Source: Podochytrium sp. JEL0797
Lineage: Eukaryota > Chytridiomycota > Chytridiomycetes > Chytridiales > Chytriomycetaceae
DNA: 30,842 nt
Assembly (NCBI GenBank): GCA_027596195.1
Contig: JADGJG010000214.1
Coordinates: forward strand, 1-30,842
Direction: 5' to 3'
Part shown: positions 1-10,963 of the stretch, piece after piece
Position numbering within the stretch: position 1 is the stretch's first letter
How the letters are laid out: the number at the start of each line of letters is the position of its first letter
Notes under the pieces: model-generated
Database searches by the model: none
The model's input: only the letters and a program-made list of their open reading frames with translations
What the model was told of the DNA's origin: nothing
Program-made: the position numbers and the translations under genes

Positions 1-47
1 TCCCCAAACCTCTTCTCCCTTCCTTCTCCCCTTCTTCCCTGTTTCCG

Positions 48-76
48 CCCCCCCCCCCCGCGGGGGCCCCCCCCCC
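48..76. repeat. C/G homopolymer block with two overlapping palindromes
   Basis: A run of 12 C (48-59) is followed by GC, five G and ten C. Positions 55-66 form a perfect 12-bp palindrome (five C, GC, five G) and 62-71 a perfect 10-bp one (five G, five C). The block lies just inside the first intron of the minus-strand TLC gene, whose donor is at 86. It may be real simple sequence or an assembly or sequencing problem; runs like this are hard to read. Confidence 0.75.
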
Positions 77-86
77 ACAAACTCAC

Positions 87-604
87 GTCGTCTTGTGCGG
101 GTACCCTTCAAAATACAATTTCGAATCAAACACCCAGCTCGTCTCCTGCGAGCAAATATACACCCCCAAAACAGCCGAGATGGAATACAAAAAAGCTCTC
201 CATGATGCTGTTTGGAATTTGACTCGGTCTTTGTCAGCCTTCTTGCACTCTTCGGGCGTGCCCGATTTCGGACTCGGCACCATAACAAACGACAGGGGCG
301 CCAAAACGAATCGGGCCGTCACGGCGTGCAGGAGGGCCCATGCGAATGCCCAGAGAACGAGGGAGTAGATGTCTTCGGGGAAGGCGAGGTCCTTGTTGAA
401 AGGAGACGGATACGCGTCCATGATGGTGGGTTGAGAGGCGTTCAACGAGCCGTTGAAGCTGGACATGAAGGATGGCTCAAACTCATTGGAGATGAGCATG
501 GTCCTTGTGGAGGTCATGGTTGCTGACTCGTTGCGGGTGGAGAGCATGAGGGACACGAGGAATTGTGACCCCACGACGAGGGATTCGACGGCGCCGGAGA
601 GCAT
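87..604 (-). CDS. TLC-domain protein, ceramide-synthase-like, first exon only (cut by window edge)
   Basis: The start ATG is at 604 and the exon runs down to 87, where a GTGAGT donor follows; later exons lie outside the window. About 172 residues are visible. There is a hydrophobic segment near residues 20-35, a second around 80-105 (YSLVLWAFAWALLHAVTARF), then a basic stretch and the block FQTASWRAFLYS...WVFDSKLYFEGYP. This block resembles the Lag1/Lac1 and CerS family start of the TLC domain (K-F-x-x-x-S-W-R, then W, D and GYP). Known members acylate sphingoid bases with fatty acyl-CoA in the ER membrane. The diagnostic double-histidine motif would be in the missing exons, so activity cannot be judged. 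It shares a divergent promoter with the chitin synthase at 1038. Confidence 0.7.
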
Positions 605-1037
605 TTCTGTTTCGAAGAGAGTGTTTGGAAGAATGGGAAGGGGTTTGCAAACGCGTGGGCTTTATGTGGTTGCCTGGGTGGGTTTCGAATGCTTCTCCGC
701 CTTGCCCGCCAACGGGAAAAAAAGTCCTTCGACGATGATAGCGACCCGCCATGGTGGCATGCTTCTGTATTCTTTTCCCTCTTTTCTTTCAACTAAAAAT
801 AATGAAATTCTCGGCAGTTTTTTATGAACGTTCGTGGAAGTGGGACGAGCGCCGGAAGAAGCGCTGAAATAGAAGCACACGTAAGGGAATGAATGCACTT
901 GCTATTAATTATTTTTTTTCCTCGGAATTTCGTCGTTTCTGGGACGGAGTGCAGACGGAGCCACAATTCGAACCCTGCGGCAAGACACCTCGGTTTTGGC
1001 CAAACTTGATTTTTTTTGCAGAACCGCAAAAAACTCC
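605..1037. promoter_or_regulatory. Divergent intergenic region between TLC gene and chitin synthase A
   Basis: This 433-bp gap separates two start codons pointing outwards, so it must hold both promoters. It contains A/T-rich patches near 785-835 and 900-920 and T-runs just before 1021. I see no gene, tRNA or convincing TATA box in it. The assignment rests on position only. Confidence 0.5.
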
Positions 1038-4000
1038 ATGTCCGGCAGCATTCCGATGAACGACTTCCCGCCTCCGCCCTCTGGCCAGCGCAGCAAATCG
1101 CCGTACGCCCAACAAGCCAAGGGCCAACCCTCCTTCGCTGCGCCTTCTGGTGGCTTCCCCAGCGCCCCGCCCATTGGCTCGCAATCGTACCAATACCAGC
1201 CGCTGGGCGACGAGAGCTCTCAGCTGGTATGTATCCATCTATCTCAGTACCTATCTATCTATCAGTACACTGCAAGTGAGGCTGGGCGCTGAGGATTGCG
1301 AGGGGTCGTTTCTCGTGGGGGTTCTGGCGATTTGAGTTCAGGTTGGCGGGTTCGAAACCCGTGGAATAGGAGAGAGAAGGCGGAAGGCGGATTCTGGACC
1401 ACGCGAAGAGCGCATCCGGGACCAACGATGCCCCTGCATTCGCCTGCATCCACCACCGGCGATCGAAATGAAAATTTTCGCGCACGCGAAAGGATTTTCG
1501 AAACTCGGAACTGATACCTTTCCAGTATTCGCAGTACGCACAGCCACAGCCGCAATATGCCCAACAGGCTCCCTCCGGACCCTCCCAGCCACCCCCGCAG
1601 CGTGTGCAGGGATACGCACCGTTCGTGCGCAAGCAGACCAAGATGGTCAAGAAGGAGGTTGTTCTGACCGACGGCCAGTTCATTGTCAGCATCCCGCTGT
1701 CCAAGAAGTATCTCGAGCACTGCAAGTACAAGGACCACGAGGAATTCACCCACCTCAGGTGAGATCGTTATTGAAAGACGCGAACCCATAAAGACGCGAA
1801 CTCACCTCTCCACATTAGATACACGGCTGCCACAACTGATCCCAACGATTTCGCCAACGTATATACTCTGCGTCCCAAAAAGTATGGCCGTCGCACGCGT
1901 CTCGCCGTCGTTGCCACCATGTACAACGAAGATGACGTGCTCTTCTCCAAATCAATGAGTGCAATCATGGACAATATTGCGTATCTGTGTTCCGGCAACT
2001 GTCTTGGATGGGGTCCCGACTCGTGGAAGGATATTGTCGTTGTGATTGTTTCCGATGGTGAGTTGTTTTTCAGCGCGACACCCAAAAACCGGCACTCACC
2101 CTTAATAGGCCGTGCCAAGGTCAACCAAAAGACCCTCGATGTCCTCTCCGTTATGGGTTGCTACATGGACGGTCTCCCACGCGCGTCCGTCAACGGCAAG
2201 CCGGTCACGGGTCACTTTTTCGAATTCAGCACGCAAGTTCGCGTCGACAAGAATCTGGTCGCCCGTTTCGCCGACGACCCCGCCAAACACCAGAATATTG
2301 TCCCAGTCCAGACGCTGTTTCTGTTGAAGGAGAAGAATGCCAAGAAGATCAACTCCCACAGATGGTTCTTCAGTGCCGTTTGCGATCAATTGGACCCGGA
2401 GGTCTGCATTTTGATTGATGTTGGTACCAAGCCAACCAAGCAGTCTTTCTTCCATTTGATGAGAGGTACGAGTGATTTTTTTTATGCTTGTTCGATTCCT
2501 TGTTATTTATCGTTGCGTTTGTGACAGCCTTTGAGCGTAACCCCAACGTTGCCGGAGCTTGTGGTGAAATTGCTGCCGAGCTTGGTCCATGGATGAAGAA
2601 CGTTCTCAACCCCATCGTTGCCGTCCAAAACTTTGAGTACAAGATGTCCAACATTCTCGACAAGCCTTTGGAATCTGTGTTTGGATACATCTCCGTGCTC
2701 CCTGGTGCCTTCTCTGCCTACCGATTCAAGGCACTCAAGGGAGAGCCCCTCAAATGCTACTTCAAGGGCGAACAGCCACACGGAACCAACGTCTCGGAAG
2801 CCAACATGTACCTCGCCGAGGACCGTATCCTCTGTTTCGAGCTGGTCATGAGAACAGACTCCCAAAACGTTCTTAAGTACGTCAAGAGCGCCAAGGCCGA
2901 GACGGACGTTCCCAGCGAGTTCCACGACTTGATCAAGCAGAGAAGAAGATGGTTGAACGGATCTTTCTTTGCCTCTGTGCACGCCATTCTCAACACGGGC
3001 CGAATCTTCAAGTCGGGCCACTCGGCGGGGCGCAAAGCCTTGTTGCTGATTGAGACGATTTACAACACGATCCAGTTGACCTTTTCGTGGTTCATGATTG
3101 GAAACATGTACCTCTCCTTTTTGTGAGTACTTTTTATTATTGTTCGAAGTCGGGTGGGAATTCTGATCGACCTTGTTTTTGTTTCAAGCTTCCTGTTCAA
3201 CATTTCGGACTCTTCCGAAATGGCTGCATGCTCGGGAGGTGTTCAAAGTTTGCCAGGGATTGACCCCTTCTATCCTTACGGAGGAACTGTTTCTGGAATC
3301 CTGCGTGCCATTTACCTGGGCTCCGTTATGGCCATGTTCATTGCGTCGATGGGAAATCGTCCCGAAGCCGCCAAGATTTTGTATCTGTCGTTTGCCGGTA
3401 TCTTTGCCATTTTGATGGGTTTCATGCTCTTCATGGCAGGTATGTGTCGATTTTTGTTTTTCTTTGTTTTGACGTTTTTGCTGATTTCTCGATTCTAGCA
3501 TGGACAATCAAAGTCTCGATTTCCAACTACATTGACAGCAATCCCACCGGCGTTTTGTCCTTCTTCCAATACGTCGCGAACGAGCCTGCCTTCAGAGACT
3601 TGGTTGTTTCGACCCTCAGCACGTACGCTCTCTACTTTATCTCCAGTGCAATGTTTTTGGACCCATGGCACACGTTCACGTGTATGCTCCAAGTAAGGCG
3701 CTCACTTCGCTCTTTGTTTTAAAATTCCTAATTTGTCTCTCCCTGCAACAGTACCTTTTCATGATCCCTGCGTTCACCAATATTCTGATGGTGTATGCCT
3801 TCACCAACATCCACGACGTGTCCTGGGGAACCAAGGGAATTACCGAAGCGTCTGCCCTCCCTTCCGTCAGTACGTCAGTCAACGCGGCGGGACAAAAGAT
3901 TGCCACTGTGGACCTCCCCGAACAAAACCAAGACGCCGACGAATACTACTCCTCAGCGCTGCAAAAGCTCGACCACGAAGCCGCGCACCTCCGCGACCGC

Positions 4001-4285
4001 AAAGAAGACACGCGGGTGGATACGACGGATGACGACTTTTTCAAGCAATTCCGAACCAACACTGTGTTGTTGTGGTGCTTTTCCAACTTTATCCTCGTGT
4101 TCATTTTCACGAACGGGTTCATCCTGCAGGCTATTACGAAGCCGGGTCATGTCAATCCGTACCTCAGTTTCTTGTTGTGGAGTGTGGCGACTTTGTCGTT
4201 CATTCGATTCTTGTGTAGCACGATTTACTTGATTGGGTGGTTACGCGAATTCGCTAGTGATGGACACAAGCGCAGCCTTGTTTAG
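1038..4285 (+). CDS. CHS: Chitin synthase A (division 1, class I-III type), 8 exons, 863 aa
   Basis: Exons: 1038-1226, 1526-1758, 1819-2057, 2109-2465, 2528-3122, 3189-3439, 3499-3692, 3752-4285; all junctions are GT-AG and keep frame. The enzyme polymerises UDP-GlcNAc into chitin at the plasma membrane. A Pro/Gln/Ser-rich N-terminus (about 110 residues) precedes the CHS N-domain ([12 protein letters not shown], then [17 protein letters not shown]), the nucleotide-sugar region ([21 protein letters not shown]) and the catalytic core: [25 protein letters not shown] (E437-D438-R439) and QRRRWLNGS (Q477-W481). Several transmembrane helices follow, including NMYLSFFFLFNI, and the protein ends with a membrane pair after residue 780. 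The length is normal for the class. The start is the first in-frame ATG. The first intron is unusually long (299 bp). The gene lies in tandem with chitin synthase B, 242 bp downstream. Confidence 0.95.
1236..1263. repeat. TATC microsatellite in the first intron of chitin synthase A
   Basis: Degenerate repeats of TATC/CTAT with two interruptions occupy the start of the 299-bp intron, just after the donor at 1227. All other introns of this gene are about 50-66 bp, so repeat growth may explain part of the extra length. Confidence 0.7.
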
Positions 4286-4475
4286 AGAGCGGGTGGGTTG
4301 TGGAGTGGTTTTGGGAGTCAGCGCTGGAGTTTTGTATTTCTCTCTGCTTTTTTTTCTTGCTATTCTGTCTTTTTATTATGTAGTTTGTGAAAGAAAGGTC
4401 TGGAGCTTATGATTGGTCCTCTTTTCGATTGGCTGCGATTGAAGTGGGTCATTGTTTGCCAAAAAACGAACAATG

Positions 4476-4494
4476 GAATGGGTTTATCCCATTC
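4476..4494. repeat. Perfect 7-bp inverted repeat upstream of chitin synthase B
   Basis: GAATGGG, a 5-nt spacer TTTAT, and CCCATTC form a perfect hairpin, ending 33 nt before the start codon at 4528. It may lie in the 5' leader or proximal promoter of the downstream gene. No function can be assigned; a short stem like this can also arise by chance. Confidence 0.5.
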
Positions 4495-4527
4495 TCCTCG
4501 ACTACAATAAAAAAACACTCTGAGAAA

Positions 4528-7500
4528 ATGTCTCAGCCACCGTTGACGCGTGTGGAATCGGATCGCAGCTTGCTCGAGCAGCAACAGCATTATCAAAATG
4601 CGAGAGCGTTGCCAGTTCCACCTGGGCAGCAAGTTCCTGGAGGATTTCCGCAACAACAATATGTGGGTCCACCTCCGCAAATGTATTCTCCACATCCTCC
4701 ACCGCAGCCGTATACTGTGCCGCAGCCGGTGTATACGTCGCCTCAAATGTATCCTCATCCTCCTCCACCGCAACAATACGTTGCCACTCAACCTGGTTAC
4801 GCGTCGCCCCAGATGATTTATCAACAACAGCAACCCTTGCCACCACCACCGCCCACCTATCAACCACAACAGCAACAGCAACAGCAACAGCAACAACCGC
4901 CACCCAATCCGCCCCAGACGATTGCAGGTGCCACCACAGTCCTCATGGCCCCCGCACTCCAACAAGTGCAACAATTTGCACAAACAGCCATCGAAAGAAT
5001 CCAAGGCTACGCGCCCATGTTACTACGCGGCCCACGAATGAGCAAACAAGACGTTCGATTGACGGACGGGAATTTTGTCGTCAATGTGCCGTTGAGTAAC
5101 GAGTATTTGAAGCATATCGCTTTGAAGGATTCGGAGGAGTTTACGCATTTGAGGTATACCGCTGCCACGACGGATGCGAATGAGTTTGCAAAGTCGTATG
5201 TGTTGAGGCAGGTGGCGATGAAGAGGAAGACGAGGATTGCGGTTGTTTGTACAATGTGAGTTTCTTATTTTCCATTTTGTTCTTGGGATATATCTGAACG
5301 TGGTTTGTGCAGGTATGCCGAAGACGATATTCTGTTTTCCAAAACCATGTCGGCTGTTCACGACAATATTGCGTACCTTTGTTCAGGGCATTCGAATGGG
5401 AGAGGGTGGGGCCCGGACTCGTGGAAAGAAATTGTGGTTGTGATTGTTTCTGACGGTGAGCAAATCACTCTGCTTTCTTCAAATTCAAACACTCAATTTT
5501 GCCCCTCCTTCCAGGTCGCGCCAAAGTTCACCCCAAAACACTCGACGTTCTTTCCGTCATGGGATGCTACATGGAAGGACTCCCCCGCGCATCCGTCAAC
5601 GACAACGCCGTCACAGCCCACGTGTTTGAATTCAGCACGCAAGTTCGTGTCAACTCACACCTCGTGACGCGATTTGGAGACGAGCCCGTGAAAGCGGGAC
5701 CGCTGTGCCCCATGCAAACTATTTTCTTGTTGAAGGAGAAGAATGCCAAGAAAATCAACAGTCACAGGTGGTTCTTTAAAGCTGTTTGTGATCAATTGGA
5801 TCCAGAGATTTGTATTTTGATTGATGTTGGGACGAAGCCGACGGAGAGGTCGTTTTATCATTTGTATCGAGGTTTGTTGGTTTCGAATTGAAACTCCGAG
5901 CAAAATATTTATCAGAATAATAGCCTTCGAACGCAACACCAACGTTGCTGGTGCCTGTGGCGAGATTGCTGCGGAATTGGGTCCCTGGTGGAAAAATCTC
6001 ATCAACCCGCTCGTGGCAGTCCAGAACTTTGAATACAAGATGTCTAATATTCTCGACAAGCCATTGGAATCCATGTTTGGCTATATTTCTGTGCTCCCAG
6101 GCGCGTTTTCGGCGTACCGTTACAAGGCGTTACTCGGCAAGCCGCTCGATTGCTACTTCAAGGGTGAACAGCCGCACGGAACCAACGTCTCGGAAGCCAA
6201 CATGTACCTCGCTGAAGACCGCATCCTCTGTTTCGAACTGGTCATGAGAAGAGACGCGCGATATGTTCTCAAGTATGTCAAGAGCGCCAAAGCCGAGACG
6301 GATGTTCCCAGCGAGTTTTCGGATTTGATCAAGCAGAGACGAAGATGGTTGAATGGGTCCTTTTTTGCAACGGTTCATGCGCTTGCCAACACGGGACGTA
6401 TTTTTTCGTCAGGGCACACTGTCGGCAGAAAGATTCTGTTGCTTATTGAGGCAATCTACAATGGAATCAACCTTTTGTTTTCCTGGTTCATGATTGGAAA
6501 CATGTATCTCTCCTTCTAGTGAGTACCATTGATGAGCTTTTGATTTGATTCTGACGTACTCGCAATTTCCAAGCTTCCTGTTCAACATTGCAGGGACAGA
6601 TTCTCTCGCCGCGTGCAGCCAAGGAATCGTCGACGCACCTGGTATCGACCCCTTCTATCCATACGGCGGAGCAGTCTCTGGCGTCTTGCGTGCCGTTTAT
6701 ATGGGTTCCTTCATGGCGATGGTCATTGCGTCCATGGGGAATCGCCCTGAAGCCATCAAGACGATGCATTTGATTTTCGCAGTCATTTTCGGTATTCTGA
6801 TGATCTTTATGGTTTTCATGGGCGTTTGGACCATCAAGAATGATATCCAGCAGTACCTCAATTTAAACCATGTCAGTTTCCCCGGGTTCTTCAAATATAT
6901 GTGAGTGATCCTTTTAAATTGGACGCGTTTCTGACTGTAATTCTTTACCAGGCACGATGTTCCAAACTTCAGGAACCTCGTGGTGTCGGTTTTGAGCACT
7001 TACGTTCTATACATTTTGAGCAGTCTCCTCGCGGGAGATCCCTACCACACTGTGACGTGTATTTTGCAATATCTCATCATGATTCCAAGCTTTACCAATA
7101 TTCTGATGGTTTATGCATGTAAGTTGACATGTTTGGATTTGGCTTAGTATATTGATTTTTAATTTTTGGAAGTTTGCAACATTCACGACGTCTCGTGGGG
7201 AACCAAGGGAATCACGAGTGCTTCGGTTCTACCAGATGTCAAAATCTCACAAAACTCAAAGGGAGAGACGGTCGCGACCGTTGAGTTGCCTGCTCAGAAC
7301 AAGGATTCCGACGAATGGTATGTGAACGCGTTGCACAAACTCAATCACGAGGCCGCGCATCTTCATGATCGAAAAGATGATGGTCCAAAGGACTCAAAAA
7401 CGGATGATGGTAACGCACTTGCTTGCCGTGATAAATCTCTAAACCCCCATTGCGTCCAGACTTCTTCAAGGGATTCCGCACATTTGTCGTGCTATTTTGG

Positions 7501-7698
7501 TTCTTTAGCAACTTCTTGCTCGTGTTTGTGTTTACAAACACCTGGGTCATCAACAAGATTGCTGTGCCAGGGCAAGTGAATCCGTTTTTGAGCTTCTTGC
7601 TCTGGAGCGTCGCGGGACTTTCCATGATTCGATTCTTGGCATCCACAGCATATTTGATTGAATGGTCGCGCGAGCAGATGCAAGATTTCAGGCGATGA
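4528..7698 (+). CDS. CHS: Chitin synthase B (division 1, class I-III type), 8 exons, 930 aa
   Basis: Exons: 4528-5255, 5313-5455, 5515-5871, 5924-6518, 6574-6900, 6952-7118, 7173-7409, 7460-7698. It is a tandem paralogue of chitin synthase A with the same domain order. A longer disordered N-terminus (about 170 residues) is rich in Pro, Gln and Tyr and has a run of about 11 near-consecutive Gln (CAA/CAG repeat, 4865-4899). Then come [71 protein letters not shown] (E507) and QRRRWLNGS (Q547). C-terminal membrane helices follow. All core catalytic motifs are intact, so both copies should be active. The ATG at 4528 is the first in frame. Only three of seven introns match positions in the paralogue. 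The stop is 26 bp from the stop of the convergent thioesterase gene, so 3' UTRs must overlap. Confidence 0.95.
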
Positions 7699-7724
7699 GA
7701 AAGTTCTTTATTTGTTCAAGTATT

Positions 7725-8286
7725 TTATAAACGTGATTCGACAATGAATTTGGTGTGCTTTCCAAACGCAACCAAACGTCCGTTTGTTCCGTCCGCAGAT
7801 TTGACAAAAATGGAGGCCTCGGAGAACAAGATCTTGTTTCCTGCGCTCTTTGTTGCGCATTCGATCAAAATCGTCTCTCCAACCTTGGCCAAGCCAGAAT
7901 ATGAAACCGAAAGGTCGGTTGATACGTGGTACATCTTTTGGTCGACTATTGTATGCGTGATTGAGGTGCAGTCGTCGATGATCTTTGAACGAGAATGAGC
8001 TTTAATTAGACGCAGAGGACTCAAAAATCCTCACCGTCGCAGCAAGTCCTCCATGCAATGAGCCAAACAGATTCGTCATGTCTGGCAAAATCACAAGTTC
8101 AAACGTCATCCCGTTGCTCGCAACTCTGACGGCCTTCAAATCGGGCAGACTTTTCGACGAGAAAGGATGGTATCTCTTCGCAATCAGCGCGTTTGCTTTC
8201 TCGAGCTGCGAATGTTCGGAAGCAGAGTCGGCAGGCGGCATTTTTCCGGGATCTTTTTTCGGGAACGCGCCACATGGGCCATCCAT
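7725..8286 (-). CDS. Hotdog-fold acyl-CoA thioesterase, ACOT13/THEM2-like, copy 1, 169 aa
   Basis: Exons: 8286-8035 and 7982-7725, joined by a 52-bp intron (donor GTGAGG). The family hydrolyses medium- to long-chain acyl-CoA to free fatty acid and CoA. The sequence shows NLFGSLHGGLAAT (HGG at residues 78-80), immediately followed after the splice by IIDDCTS, which supplies the catalytic Asp (residue 87 or 88) on the long hotdog helix. The second exon has the family's sheet pattern VSTDLSVSY, a Gly-Glu-Thr strand, and the ending FGKHTKFIV, matching the GRHTKH end of ACOT13. Length is slightly above the usual ~140 aa because of a charged N-terminal extension of about 30 residues. No clear targeting signal. 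The intron falls exactly between the HGG segment and the catalytic helix, as in copy 2. Confidence 0.85.
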
Positions 8287-8364
8287 AAGGAATTTTAAGT
8301 AAACGTTCTTAACTCGATATTCGTATGTATTATATAGATTAGAGAAACGCGAGCAAAAACAAGA

Positions 8365-8926
8365 TTATAATCGCGATTCCAACACGAATTTGGTGTGCTT
8401 TCCAAAAGCAACCAATCGTCCCTTCGTTCCATCCCCGTTTTTGATGTATATGGATGCTTCCGAGAACAAGAGCTTGTTCCCTGCGTTCTTGACGACACAT
8501 TCGATCAAAATCGTCTCGCCCGCTTTCGCTGAGCCAGAATACGAAACGGAGAGGTCAGTTGAGACATGCAGCACTTTGTGATTGATGACATTATGTGCCA
8601 CGGTGGTGCATTCGTCGATGATCTGACTGAGATTTCAGCGATGAGGGAAGGGAAGGAAAATGAACGAACCGTTGCACTGAAGCCCCCGTGAATGGATCCC
8701 ATTGGGTTGCACATGTTCGATTTGATCGGCAGCTCATACGTCAAGCTGGTGTCTGTGATATGCACTGCCTTCAATTCCGCAAGCGATTGCGTCGTGAACG
8801 ATTCGATTTGATGGTATGAATGGAGATACGCATTGACCTGCTCGAGCTGAGCAATCTGATCACTGTTCTGCAGTCGCTTTTCGGTTAGAAAGAAGGTTGG
8901 CGGTGGAGAGAACAGTGGCACACCAT
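8365..8926 (-). CDS. Hotdog-fold acyl-CoA thioesterase, ACOT13/THEM2-like, copy 2, about 152 aa
   Basis: Core exons: 8867-8670 and 8622-8365. It is a paralogue of copy 1: NPMGSIHGGFSAT, then after a 47-bp intron IIDECTTVAHNVI and the ending FGKHTKFVL. The last exons of both copies are exactly 258 bp. The start is uncertain. My preferred model uses an ATG at 8926-8924 as a coding micro-exon directly followed by a GTGTGC donor, with a 56-bp intron ending in CTGCAG before residue 2 (protein begins MNSDQ). The alternative reads straight through from an upstream ATG near 9032 and adds an Arg-rich leader of about 55 residues (ARRRLAFRRLSRNQNL) that could resemble an organelle signal. The donor of the second intron is GTTCGT, a weak match to consensus. 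Function as for copy 1. Confidence 0.8.
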
Positions 8927-9106
8927 GTGTTCGATGAATTTTTGGCAAGTTTTGATTGCGCGAAAGCCGGCGAAAAGCGAGTCGTCGTCTCGCCCCTCCC
9001 TCCCTCTCTCCCTTCTTCTCCACTTGCATGACTTGCATGGTACAATCTATTCTACTCAAAACTAAAAAAAAACTGAAGAAACAGAGAAAAAAATCCGCAC
9101 TGCCAA

Positions 9107-10674
9107 TCAGTTGTCTCCAAATGAACTGGTGTTCCACGGACGATACTGAGGCGCCTGTTGTTGCTTCTGACTCTGAGACTGATGCTGCTGCTGGTGAATT
9201 TGCTGCGTTGTAAACTGTGGCAAATACGTTGGCACGTAGTATTCGCTTCTCATCCCCTCATGTTGGGTGTCGAAGGATGGCAGTGAGTCTCCTTGAACTT
9301 GAATGATGCGAGGAGCCGCAGACGAGTCGGTGCTCTGTACTTGGATGTACCTGGGGCCACCTGTTGCGACCATTTGGTACGGCCAGGAACCTCCCTGCAG
9401 CAATGGGGGTTGCGACAATCCCATCGATTGTGGCTGAGAGTACGTGACGAAATGGCGTTCCATTGAAAAATTAGGGGTTCCTTGACTAGTCATGATGGGG
9501 TTGTAGCTGAAAAACTGTTGCTGTTGTTGTTGCTGCTGGGAGGTTTCGGCCGATTCAGACTGTTTCGAAGCTTGGGACCCTGGGATGAGGTGAACTTGCA
9601 CGTGTTCGGATTTACTGGAAGCACTCGTGGCCGTAGTTTTCTTGCGTGGTTGGCCAGTGCTCATTCCGCGACGCGGTGTGTATTTGTAGCCGGGGTATTT
9701 CAACATGTGTTGGATTTTCTGTGAGTTTCAATTTAGGTTGTTGTCGAGGAAAAAATGGCGCGCTTATTGTTACCTCTTGCTCGGCTTTAGCAGCGTACTC
9801 GGCCCTCACTTCTGGTGACTCTTCTCTCCACATGTCGGCGACAACCTTGGATATTGCATTGTTGTGCAGCGCCTTTTGTCCCTTATATTGCGCAAGAATC
9901 TCAGCTTGTTTTTCTCTACGATAGATCATAAACGAGTTGGACTAATTGTGCGAGGATAAAAGAAAAAAAGCGATAATAAGAATCAAATATTTGACGAAAA
10001 AATTGAGAGATTTACATACCGGGCGGGGCGTGTGTTCCGCTGACGCGCGCGACCTCTTCTTTGGCGGCAAGTCCGGAATAACAATCTGATGCTGCATCTG
10101 CTGTTGCTCCTCTTGCTGCATCTGCTGTTGATCCATAAACTGAAGAAACTGGTTATGAGGAATTTCGTATCTCGGTTGCTGCTGCATGTGATGCATCATG
10201 TTGAGCTGCATTTGATGTTGCGACACGGTTGGAGTGTACACGAACGTATCGCTTTCAGAATGGACTCCTTCGCTTTCGGCGACGGGGGGGAGACTGAGGG
10301 ATTCGTCGTGTTCGTGATTTACAGAGGTGGGTTCGGGGGCGAGGAGGTGGATTGCCAAGTGTTGGCTCTGTTGCGCACGCGTTTGCTGTTAGGCTCGATA
10401 TGGAGGTATAAGATGTTCGCGAAAATATTACCTTGAGAGGGCTCGCAGTCACGGTCAAGTCTTCTTGGTGACGCGTGAGCAATTTCTTTCCAGCCTCGAT
10501 CAAAGTTCCGACGGGGTTGCTGAGGCCCACTGGAGCCATCTCCATGGCTGGTGGGGTTTGAGCAAGATGGAAGGGCGCGTCTTCTTCTGTCGCGGGTGGG
10601 GTGTTGTTGTTCATCATCATTTTTGAGTGGTGGGTTTCGCGTTCTGCGTGAGGGTGCACGGGATGAGCGATCAT
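9107..10674 (-). CDS. MATA-type HMG-box transcription factor, 4 exons, 462 aa
   Basis: Exons: 10674-10432, 10385-10020, 9941-9774, 9718-9107; introns of 46, 78 and 55 bp. The HMG box spans about residues 200-275 and is assembled from three exons: RPSNSFMIYRREKQAEI, HNNAISKVVADMWREE, then KIQHMLKYPGYKYTPRR. The RP-x-NSFM(I) start, the N-x-x-IS-x-x-x-x-x-MW core and the YPxYKYxPRR end are the signature of fungal mating-type and Ste11-like HMG proteins, sequence-specific minor-groove DNA binders. The N-terminal third is Gln/Met/His-rich (QQQMQQEEQQQMQ) with a basic PPKKRSRA motif (possible nuclear signal) just before the box; the C-terminus is low-complexity with a run of eight Gln. No second box. 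The start is the first ATG in the exon; MMMNNN, 18 codons later, is an alternative. Role in mating is inference from the family. Confidence 0.88.
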
Positions 10675-10963
10675 TGAGACAAAGGCGGAGCTTCCGCGAC
10701 CCAGCTTACCGTTATTCTTGCAACAAAGAAGGCAAGTTTCAAGCAAGTTTCTGATTGTGTGGTTTTGTTGTAAGAGATTCGGGCTTTTTTGTTCGGATTG
10801 TCGAAGAACAAGAGATTTCCGTCTTTTTCACACCTTCCCCAAAAAAAGTGCAAATCTCATTCTTCTCCTTTTCTTTTTGAACAAGCAACCACAAAAGACA
10901 ACAACACAAAACATACAAAAACCAATCATCGCCTCCCTATTCATCAGAATTCTCCGCTAACAT

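Noticed and set aside
1345..1362. tRNA T-arm-like sequence GGTTCGAAACC with a short stem
   Set aside because: It matches a Pol III B box except for one base, but there is no matching acceptor stem or D arm upstream; it lies in an intron of chitin synthase A and is probably chance.
4387..4527. Upstream extension of the chitin synthase B reading frame
   Set aside because: The frame is open but starts at GTG, has no ATG before 4528 and shows no family similarity.
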